From Ruminococcus sp. (GTDB taxonomy: Bacteria > Bacillota > Clostridia > Oscillospirales > Ruminococcaceae), in assembly GCA_015066935.1 (NCBI GenBank), contig SVNK01000009.1, positions 24,643-88,642 on the forward strand: a stretch of DNA of 64,000 bases, read 5' to 3'. The translations under genes were made by a program, and so were the position numbers. The notes below the pieces were generated by a model. That model made no database searches. It had not been told where the DNA came from and was given only the letters and a program-made list of their open reading frames with translations. Shown here piece after piece: positions 58,052 through 64,000 of the stretch; within the stretch, counting starts at the first letter, position 1, and every line of letters begins with the position of its first letter.

Positions 58052-58618
58052 ATGAATAGTTCTGATTTTAATGATGAGAAGTACGACGTTGAAATCGAGA
58101 GTACCATTGCCGACCGTCTTAAACTTATTATTACGGGAAACGAGCGTGTTCTCTGGACGGGAAAAACCGAAAGTTACGCCAAAAACGATCGTAAGACAAT
58201 ATTTATCGTTGTAATGCTTGTCTTTATGGGAGCAGTGTTGTTCCATATGGTAAAAACGCTTCTTTCGGTGCCGCTGCTTGCTCTGATAGACATTATTCCG
58301 CTTTTCATTCTGCTGGTGATATTCAAAGCGTTTCTATCGCAGAAAAGATGCGGGTATGCCATTACCGACCGCAGACTGATTATCTTTCACGACAATACCG
58401 AGAACTCGGTTGCACTTATCCGTATTCACGATGTTCAGGTTGAATACGGAAATCAGAATACAGGAACAATTATCATCCGCAGAGTCGATAATCCTTATTC
58501 AAGGAGAGCTGCCGAGCATTTCGACAATTTCTTTATTCAGGGCGTTGCAGACCCCGATGAGGTCTACAGAAAGCTGAGCGAGGCGATTGACCTTGCAAGA
58601 AAAACAAATGCCGGATGA
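58052..58618 (+). CDS. Membrane protein with PH-like domain, paralog 3
   Basis: A 188-residue protein: polar start with GNERVLWTGKTE, two membrane segments (about residues 50-86), then YAITDRRLIIFHDNTENSVAL and IRIHDVQVEYG, typical of the bacterial PH (bPH_2/YdbS-like) domain, followed by a C-terminal helix DEVYRKLSEAIDLAR. GGGGG precedes the ATG. The order start-membrane-PH matches paralogs 1, 2 and 4. Confidence 0.8.
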   Translation: MNSSDFNDEKYDVEIESTIADRLKLIITGNERVLWTGKTESYAKNDRKTIFIVVMLVFMGAVLFHMVKTLLSVPLLALIDIIPLFILLVIFKAFLSQKRCGYAITDRRLIIFHDNTENSVALIRIHDVQVEYGNQNTGTIIIRRVDNPYSRRAAEHFDNFFIQGVADPDEVYRKLSEAIDLARKTNAG

Positions 58619-58644
58619 TTCCAGCAACTTGAAAAGGGGTGAGA

Positions 58645-59499
58645 ATGATGTTCTGGAAGAAAAAAGGATATGACCGTGATAACGGCGGAGATTACATACG
58701 TCCGTCAGAAGAATACCGAGCAGACTGCGAAGAGTATCATAGTCACGGACAGACCTACGAGGACCTTGATGAAAGATATTACCGTGATGAATATCGTTCA
58801 GACTGCTCCGACCATACCCATGGTCAGACGTACAACAACTATGACAGCAGGTATCGCACGGAAGAATATCGTGCCGACTGTTCCGACCATACTCACGGTC
58901 AGACGTACAACGACTATGACAGCAGGTACAGCACGGAAGAATACCGTGCCGACTGCTCCGACCATACTCATGGTCAGACATATAACGATTACAACAGCGA
59001 ACAGAGAGCGTATGATGCTCAGAGTGAGCTTGAAAGACAGTTTTCTGCAAGACTTGGCAGCGGTGAATATATTCTCTGGTGCGGAAGGGCGGAGAAAGGT
59101 GCGAACAATACCGAAAAAGGTATGGGGTTCGGGAAATCCGGCAACGGATGTCTGCTTGTTCTGATATTCCTTCTGATTATCTTTCCATGGCTCGGAATAT
59201 TCGGAATAATAATATATGCATTGTCGGTATCAGGCATTTCAAGCCGTTCCTATGCGATTACGAACAAGAATGTGCTTATTATCAAGAACAATGTGCTTAA
59301 CAGTATTCCGCTTAAAAGCATCAGAGGAGTAACTTTTTTTAAAAGCAACCGTAATATAGGCTATGTTCACTTTATGACAAGTGCCGTGAGCTACTCAAAC
59401 AGCAATAAAAATTACGCCAACGAAGGTATTTTTGCCATTAAAGAGCCTCAGAATGTTGCTGCAATTCTCAACAGGGCGATAAGCGATTACAGAAATTGA
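58645..59499 (+). CDS. PH-like membrane protein with HGQTY repeats, paralog 4
   Basis: A 284-residue protein. Residues about 22-122 hold four copies of a 25-residue repeat of the type EEYRADCSDHTHGQTYNDYD, rich in Cys, Asp and His and encoded by near-identical 75-base DNA repeats. A linker with GEYILWCGRAEKG follows, then two membrane segments and a PH-like domain (YAITNKNVLIIKNNVLNSIPL). The repeat may bind metal or partners, but its role is unknown. AAGGGG precedes the ATG at 58645. It ends 16 bases before argB. Confidence 0.75.
   Translation: MMFWKKKGYDRDNGGDYIRPSEEYRADCEEYHSHGQTYEDLDERYYRDEYRSDCSDHTHGQTYNNYDSRYRTEEYRADCSDHTHGQTYNDYDSRYSTEEYRADCSDHTHGQTYNDYNSEQRAYDAQSELERQFSARLGSGEYILWCGRAEKGANNTEKGMGFGKSGNGCLLVLIFLLIIFPWLGIFGIIIYALSVSGISSRSYAITNKNVLIIKNNVLNSIPLKSIRGVTFFKSNRNIGYVHFMTSAVSYSNSNKNYANEGIFAIKEPQNVAAILNRAISDYRN
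58710..59005 (+). repeat. 75-bp tandem repeat (HGQTY) in paralog 4
   Basis: Four units of about 75 bases encoding the 25-residue EEYRADCSDHTHGQTY... repeat; the last three are nearly identical in DNA. Confidence 0.85.
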
Positions 59500-59515
59500 C
59501 AGGGAAGTGTTTTAA

Positions 59516-60394
59516 ATGGAAAAGAAGGTAAATAAAATTTCAAATCAGGATATGTCGCAGGTGCTCATTGACGCCCTGCCTTATATCCAGAAGTACAACA
59601 ACAAGATTCTTGTTATCAAGTACGGCGGAAACGCCATGACCAACAATGAGCTGAAAGACGCTGTTATGACAGATATAGTCCTTCTTTCTCTTGTCGGAAT
59701 CAAGGTTGTACTTGTGCACGGCGGCGGTCCCGAAATCAGCGATATGCTCAAGAGACTCAATATCGAAAGCCACTTTGTAAACGGTCTCCGATATACTGAC
59801 GAGGCTACGGTTGATGTTGTAAAGATGGTGCTTGCAGGCAAGGTCAATAAGGAGCTTGTTCAGCTTCTTGCACAGCATAAGGGCAATGCAATCGGTCTTT
59901 GCGGTATCGACGGCGGTATGCTTATCGCTGAGAAAAAGAAAACGGATGACGGTCAGGATATTGGCTATGTTGGCGAGATTACAAAGGTCAACACCAAACC
60001 CATTCTTGATGCTCTTGCAAACGGAAACATCCCTGTTATAGCAACTGTCGCTACTGATGAGGATGGCAATACATACAACGTAAACGCTGATACTGCCGCA
60101 GCACGCATTGCAGCAGAGCTTGGTGCTGAAAACCTCATTCTTATGACCGACATTGCCGGACTTCTCCGTGATAAGGATGACCCGTCAACTCTCATTTCCG
60201 AGGTTAATGTAAGTGAAGTTCCGTTCCTCAAGATGCAGGGCATTATTTCGGGCGGCATGATTCCCAAGATTGAATGCTGCGTTGAGGCTGTCAGACGAGG
60301 CGTCAACAAGACCGTGATCATAGACGGCAGAGTTCCGCATTCCATTCTTATAGAGATTCTCTCAAATGAGGGTATAGGTACACAGTTTACCTGA
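59516..60394 (+). CDS. argB: Acetylglutamate kinase ArgB
   Basis: A 292-residue amino acid kinase phosphorylating N-acetylglutamate. The N-terminal lysine loop VIKYGGNAMTN, the VLVHGGGPEISDML glycine loop and the NVNADTAAARIAAEL segment are intact. Its length fits the arginine-sensitive form with an N-terminal extension helix (VNKISNQDMSQVLIDALPYIQKY). A GGGAAGTG site precedes the ATG. Second enzyme of the pathway. Confidence 0.95.
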   Translation: MEKKVNKISNQDMSQVLIDALPYIQKYNNKILVIKYGGNAMTNNELKDAVMTDIVLLSLVGIKVVLVHGGGPEISDMLKRLNIESHFVNGLRYTDEATVDVVKMVLAGKVNKELVQLLAQHKGNAIGLCGIDGGMLIAEKKKTDDGQDIGYVGEITKVNTKPILDALANGNIPVIATVATDEDGNTYNVNADTAAARIAAELGAENLILMTDIAGLLRDKDDPSTLISEVNVSEVPFLKMQGIISGGMIPKIECCVEAVRRGVNKTVIIDGRVPHSILIEILSNEGIGTQFT

Positions 60395-60399
60395 TCGGA

Positions 60400-60452
60400 C
60401 TTGTTTAAGGTAAAAATGTTTACAAAGAAACAAAAAATTTACCTCAAACAAG
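60400..60452. other. Large hairpin between argB and argD
   Basis: CTTGTTTAAGGTAAA (60400-60414) pairs with TTTACCTCAAACAAG (60438-60452), a 15-base stem with one mismatch and a 23-base loop. It has no T tract after it, so it is not a standard terminator. Confidence 0.6.
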
Positions 60453-60462
60453 ATATTAACTA

Positions 60463-60492
60463 TTGATTTTATATATTCATCAGAGTTATAAT
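60463..60492 (+). promoter_or_regulatory. Possible internal promoter for argD
   Basis: TTGATT (60463-60468), 18-base spacer, TATAAT (60487-60492), inside a 200-base gap that is unusually long for this cluster. Confidence 0.45.
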
Positions 60493-60596
60493 TATTATGT
60501 AAGGATTTGCATCAGCAAATGTTAAACATTTTGTACATTTTTTACAAATTCTACTATGTGTAGACTGCGTGATGCTTGTCCCGAGGAGGAAATTCA

Positions 60597-61778
60597 ATGA
60601 ACAGCAGTAACGAAAAAACTATAAGCAAATTTGATAAATATGTCACACATTCTTACGGAAGATATCCTCTTGCAATAAAAAAGGGACAGGGCAGAAGATG
60701 TACTGACGAATCCGGTAAGGATTATATTGACTTCGGCAGCGGAATCGGTACGAATTCACTGGGATACTGCGACGAAAAATGGGCAGATATGGTCTGTGAA
60801 CAGGTTCGTTCACTCCAGCATTGTTCGAATTATTATTATACTGAAATACAGGCACAGTTTGCCGAAAAGCTCTGTGAAATTACCGGATATAAGTCGGTTT
60901 TCTTCGGAAACAGCGGTGCTGAAGCAAATGAATGTGCCATAAAAACGGCAAGAAAATACAGCTTCGATAAGTATGGCAAGGGTCGTCATAATATCATAAC
61001 CCTTGTAAATTCATTCCACGGAAGAACTCTTGCAACCCTTTCTGCTACAGGTCAGGAGGTTTTCCATAACTATTTCTTCCCGTTTGTTGAGGGATTCATC
61101 AATGTTGAAGCAAACAATACCGACGATCTGAAGTCTAAACTCGATGATACGGTTTGTGCCGTGATGCTTGAATATATTCAGGGTGAAGGCGGCGTAAATG
61201 CTCTCGATAAGGAGTTTGTGGACGCTGTTTATGAACTTTGCTCAGAAAAGGATATTCTCGTGATTGCCGATGAGGTGCAGACAGGCGTCGGACGTACAGG
61301 AAAAATGCTTGCAGGTGAGCATTTCGGCAAAAAAGCCGATATTACTACCCTTGCAAAGGGTATCGCAGGTGGAATTCCTATGGGAGCCTGCCTTTTCAAC
61401 GAGAAAACCTGCGGTGTTCTTACTCCTTCAACACATGGGTCCACATTCGGCGGCAACCCGGTTGCCTGTGCAGGAGGTCTTGCGGTTCTTGAGAGAATCG
61501 ACGAGGATGGCTTCCTCAGTGAAGTTGAGAAGAAAGCAGAATTTATAAAAACAAGGCTGCTTGAATGCAGCGAGGTGGAATCCGTCAGCGGTATCGGACT
61601 TATGATAGGTATAACCCTGAAATCCAAAAATGCCGCAGAGGTCGTTAAGAAGGCTCTGGAGCGTGGACTGCTCCTTCTTACCGCAAAACAGAAGGTAAGA
61701 CTTCTGCCTCCACTCACCATCTCCTATGATGAGCTGAATGACGGACTTAATATATTACAGGAGATACTGGAGGAATGA
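60597..61778 (+). CDS. argD: Acetylornithine aminotransferase ArgD
   Basis: A 393-residue class III PLP aminotransferase. It has the GSGIGTNSLGYCD start, FFGNSGAEANECAIKTARKYS, VIADEVQTGVGRTG and the PLP lysine in TTLAKGIAGGIPMGAC. It converts N-acetylglutamate semialdehyde to N-acetylornithine (and often acts in lysine synthesis too). GAGGAGG precedes the ATG at 60597. The stop overlaps the next gene by four bases. Confidence 0.95.
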   Translation: MNSSNEKTISKFDKYVTHSYGRYPLAIKKGQGRRCTDESGKDYIDFGSGIGTNSLGYCDEKWADMVCEQVRSLQHCSNYYYTEIQAQFAEKLCEITGYKSVFFGNSGAEANECAIKTARKYSFDKYGKGRHNIITLVNSFHGRTLATLSATGQEVFHNYFFPFVEGFINVEANNTDDLKSKLDDTVCAVMLEYIQGEGGVNALDKEFVDAVYELCSEKDILVIADEVQTGVGRTGKMLAGEHFGKKADITTLAKGIAGGIPMGACLFNEKTCGVLTPSTHGSTFGGNPVACAGGLAVLERIDEDGFLSEVEKKAEFIKTRLLECSEVESVSGIGLMIGITLKSKNAAEVVKKALERGLLLLTAKQKVRLLPPLTISYDELNDGLNILQEILEE

Positions 61779-62242
61779 GTATGGAACTTTTGGTTGCACC
61801 GAAAGGAAACAAATATGTTGTTGAAGATAATAACCATAGAGTCATCTACAGTGTGAAGAAAAAAGGTTTTTCCGCTAAGTACAATCTGTACGATGCAAGC
61901 GATTATGTTCTCTATACTCTTATTCAGGAAGGTGACGAGAGAAAGCCGTCGTTCACCATTCTCCTCAATGACGGAGTGTTTCTGAAAATGGTGTGTAAAT
62001 CACTGTTTCTTGATCCTACAATCTATGCCGAAGGTAAGGATATGAAGTATTCCATCGCCAGCAAGGACAGACGAAACTTTGATATAATCCTGAACGATAA
62101 CACAGTCGGAAAAATCCGTACAAAAAAGACAATGACAGGCGATTCGCATTACGATATAGAAATTGAAAATAAGTTTTTTGACGACTATATCCCGTTGTTT
62201 GCGGTTGCCATTGATAAAGCGTTCGGAGAAATGAACAAATAA
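61775..62242 (+). CDS. LURP-one/tubby-like small protein
   Basis: A 155-residue protein of mostly beta strands (MSMELLVAPKGNKYVVEDNN, VIYSVKKKGFSAKYNLYDAS) that fits the LURP-one/tubby-C-terminal-like fold. It may bind lipid or partners. It overlaps argD by ATGA and precedes argF, so it is part of the same transcript. Known family members in bacteria have no assigned role. Confidence 0.6.
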   Translation: MSMELLVAPKGNKYVVEDNNHRVIYSVKKKGFSAKYNLYDASDYVLYTLIQEGDERKPSFTILLNDGVFLKMVCKSLFLDPTIYAEGKDMKYSIASKDRRNFDIILNDNTVGKIRTKKTMTGDSHYDIEIENKFFDDYIPLFAVAIDKAFGEMNK

Positions 62243-62310
62243 ACATGTTTATCATAATGGACTGTTGGTTCTCATAGAATATAGTGAATCAGCGGTTGTG
62301 AAAAATAATG

Positions 62311-62330
62311 CCGGAACTTGATTGTTCCGG
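62311..62330 (+). other. Hairpin upstream of argF
   Basis: CCGGAAC-TTGATT-GTTCCGG (62311-62330) followed by CGAAAAATTTTT. It could weakly terminate or slow transcription into argF. Confidence 0.4.
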
Positions 62331-62406
62331 CGAAAAATTTTTATTGCTCGTCGGGACAGTTTACATAATGGTAATCGGTTCCGTGTATATGAAAGGAAAA
62401 AAGCTC

Positions 62407-63312
62407 ATGAAACATTTACTTAAAATGCTCGACCTCAGCACAGAAGAAATTATTGATATACTTAATCTCGCCGACCAGCTTAAATATGAGCTGAAGCACG
62501 GTATTCCCCATCCTCACCTCAAGGGAAAGACTCTCGGAATGATATTCCAGAAGGCGTCAACACGTACAAGAGTTTCGTTTGAAACAGGTATGTACCAGCT
62601 TGGCGGCTACCCTCTGTTCCTCTCCTCGAATGACCTCCAGATCGGCAGAGGCGAGCCTGTTCAGGATACCGCAAGAGTTCTTTCACGCTACCTTGACGGC
62701 ATCATGATCCGTACATTTGAGCAGAAAGAGGTTGAGGACCTCGCTGAATACGGCAGTATTCCGATTATCAACGGTCTTACTGATTTCTGTCATCCCTGTC
62801 AGGTTCTTGCCGACCTCATGACTATCCGTGAGTTCAAGGGAAGCTTTGACGGTCTGAAGATGTGCTTCATCGGTGACGGAAACAATATGGCGAATTCGCT
62901 TATCGTAGGCTGCCTCAAGGTCGGCATGAGCGTTGCCATTGCTTGTCCCGACGACTACCAGCCTCCCAAGGAGATTCTTGACTTTGCTGCCGCATACGGA
63001 GATAAGTTCGTGATGACAAATTCTCCTGCTGAAGCTGCAAAGGGTGCAGACGTGCTTATTACAGACGTTTGGGCTTCCATGGGACAGGAAGGTGAGTCTG
63101 AAAAGCGTAAGAAGGCTTTTGCGGGCTACCAGATCAACGACGAACTTATGGCTGCTGCAAATAGTGATGCAATGGTGCTTCACTGTCTCCCTGCACATCG
63201 TGAGGAGGAAATCACCGCAAAGGTGTTTGAAGCTCACGCAAATGAGATTTTTGAGGAAGCTGAGAACCGTCTCCACGCTCAGAAGGCTGTTATGGTCAAG
63301 CTCATGGCTTGA
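62407..63312 (+). CDS. argF: Ornithine carbamoyltransferase ArgF
   Basis: A 301-residue enzyme joining ornithine and carbamoyl phosphate into citrulline. The carbamoyl-phosphate motif KASTRTRVSFETGMYQ, DFCHPCQVLADLMT and the ornithine-binding HCLPAHREEEI are intact. AGGA nine bases before the ATG at 62407 and the family start MKHLLKMLDLSTEEI fix the start; the upstream frame runs through the hairpin. Last arg gene of the cluster, with a terminator at 63329-63358. Confidence 0.95.
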   Translation: MKHLLKMLDLSTEEIIDILNLADQLKYELKHGIPHPHLKGKTLGMIFQKASTRTRVSFETGMYQLGGYPLFLSSNDLQIGRGEPVQDTARVLSRYLDGIMIRTFEQKEVEDLAEYGSIPIINGLTDFCHPCQVLADLMTIREFKGSFDGLKMCFIGDGNNMANSLIVGCLKVGMSVAIACPDDYQPPKEILDFAAAYGDKFVMTNSPAEAAKGADVLITDVWASMGQEGESEKRKKAFAGYQINDELMAAANSDAMVLHCLPAHREEEITAKVFEAHANEIFEEAENRLHAQKAVMVKLMA

Positions 63313-63328
63313 TTGGATGAAAATACAA

Positions 63329-63358
63329 CGGACGACTTTATTGGTCGTCCGTTTTTTA
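63329..63358 (+). terminator. Terminator after argF
   Basis: CGGACGACTTTATTGGTCGTCCG hairpin followed by TTTTTTATT. The palindrome core resembles the GGACGACC repeats. Confidence 0.88.
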
Positions 63359-63387
63359 TTGACAAATAAATGAAAAAGTGCTATCAT
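63359..63387 (+). promoter_or_regulatory. Promoter of the DUF3592 gene
   Basis: TTGACA (63359-63364), 17-base spacer, TATCAT (63382-63387); the -35 overlaps the argF terminator tail. Confidence 0.7.
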
Positions 63388-63405
63388 AGCTGAGAGGTGA
63401 TAAGA

Positions 63406-63795
63406 ATGAAAGACATAATCTGGAGTATAATCGGTATAATCATAGCGGTTTGCGGAACAGTCTACATAAGTAAACTCATATACTTAAAGAAAAAGGGCAA
63501 GCTGATTTTGGCTGAGGTGGTTTCCGTTAACGAGAAGAAGGACCGGAAAGGGCGGATTACTGCATATATTCATAAGCTGAGATTTGAAATTGACGGCAAG
63601 GTTTATGAAAAAGACGACAGATCGGGGTTCAGCCAGCCGTTTAAAGTCGGAGAAAAGCAACTGATTTACGTCAATCCGACGAAAACGGAGTCCTTTGAAT
63701 ATGAAAACGAGGTCAAGAAAAACATTGTAATTACAGGAGCTATGATAGTGATAGCGCTGGTTTTCTCAATTAAATGGCTGCTTGGAGCTTTCTGA
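63406..63795 (+). CDS. DUF3592-like membrane protein
   Basis: A 129-residue protein with an N-terminal membrane segment (about residues 4-26), a small beta-rich domain (LILAEVVSVNEKKDRKGRITAYIHKLRFEIDGK, YVNPTKTESF) and a C-terminal membrane segment. The pattern matches DUF3592. GAGAGGTG precedes the ATG at 63406. Function unknown. Confidence 0.7.
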   Translation: MKDIIWSIIGIIIAVCGTVYISKLIYLKKKGKLILAEVVSVNEKKDRKGRITAYIHKLRFEIDGKVYEKDDRSGFSQPFKVGEKQLIYVNPTKTESFEYENEVKKNIVITGAMIVIALVFSIKWLLGAF

Positions 63796-63880
63796 CTGCA
63801 CTTATGTGGTTTAAGCAAGCCGAATTATGGTTTGGGTGAATATTGACAAAATACTCACAAACAAACAGCGCATCTTTTAC

Positions 63881-63909
63881 TTGACAAAAGGTGGCAGGCA
63901 TGATATAAT
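63881..63909 (+). promoter_or_regulatory. Strong promoter, probably P1 of an rRNA operon
   Basis: TTGACA (63881-63886), 17-base spacer, TATAAT (63904-63909). It is followed by a leader with GAGAACCTGAAAGGGACGAG and a second TTGACA (63985-63990) at the window end, the tandem-promoter layout of clostridial rRNA operons. No gene lies between 63796 and 64000. Confidence 0.7.
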
Positions 63910-64000
63910 AAACAAGTCGCTTCGGGGAGAACCTGAAAGGGACGAGGAATCACAAAAAATCTCAAAAAAATTTCCGAAAAGGTATTGACAAAGAGATTCA

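Overview
The window looks like the chromosome of an anaerobic, cellulosome-forming Ruminococcus, probably close to R. flavefaciens. The main evidence is a family-48 cellulase ending in a type I dockerin, two more secreted proteins carrying N-terminal dockerins, a lipoprotein with cohesin-like halves, an [FeFe]-hydrogenase maturase (HydF), sporulation-type proteins and Firmicutes signals (AGGAGG ribosome sites, TTGACA-17-TATAAT promoters). No rRNA or tRNA gene is visible, but the last 120 bases look like the promoter region of an rRNA operon. The species call is inference; no database search was possible.

Layout. 1-1289: minus-strand module of a GerA-type protein (cut by the window edge), a DUF4363 protein and a DUF421 membrane protein. 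1.5-2.25 kb: cytidylate-kinase-like protein followed by a structured intergenic region. 2.3-7.0 kb: four-gene ABC export system (ATPase, permease, GldG-like, DUF4340). 7.4-10.1 kb: GH48 cellulase with its own strong promoter. 10.1-10.9 kb: site-2 protease with a small membrane partner. 11.0-14.1 kb: complete preQ1 operon queD-queE-folE-queC-queF behind a riboswitch-like leader. 14.1-19.5 kb: ZIP transporter, DUF3795, Sfp-type transferase, lipoprotein PBP, beta-CASP hydrolase. 19.9-25.5 kb: 2-hydroxyacid dehydrogenase, proB, proA and an acidic membrane protein. 25.5-28.7 kb: D-lactate-dehydrogenase-like enzyme and coenzyme A genes coaBC and coaX. 28.9-31.3 kb: cohesin-like lipoprotein, DUF3343 and a cysteine-desulfurase-like enzyme. 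31.5-33.7 kb: cdaA-cdaR (c-di-AMP). 33.9-36.6 kb: two N-terminal-dockerin proteins. 36.8-40.7 kb: feoA-feoB with a small Cys-rich partner and a CDF metal transporter. 41.0-43.1 kb: zinc-ribbon/39-bp-repeat/leucine-rich-repeat protein. 43.5-46.5 kb: DUF1846 protein and two DUF5104 lipoproteins flanked by gene remnants. 46.5-49.2 kb: MazF, HydF, L-lactate dehydrogenase.

49.5-63.3 kb holds a nearly complete arginine pathway (argG, argH, argC, argJ, argB, argD, argF) behind an ArgR-box-rich promoter. Non-arginine genes lie between the arg genes: a GNAT gene inside an inverted-repeat-bounded unit, a small membrane protein, a CDI-immunity-like protein, four PH-like membrane paralogs and a LURP-one-like protein. 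ArgJ makes an acetyl-CoA-dependent argA unnecessary for the cycle; argR is not in the window.

The strongest candidates for something undescribed are the cohesin-like lipoprotein whose halves are in reversed order, the three-copy 16-bp palindromic operator around feoA/feoB, the inverted-repeat-bounded GNAT unit with a truncated second GNAT copy, the PH-like paralog cluster with a 25-residue HGQTY repeat, the preQ1 leader that does not cleanly fit a known class, and a REP-like family of short palindromes concentrated around accessory genes.
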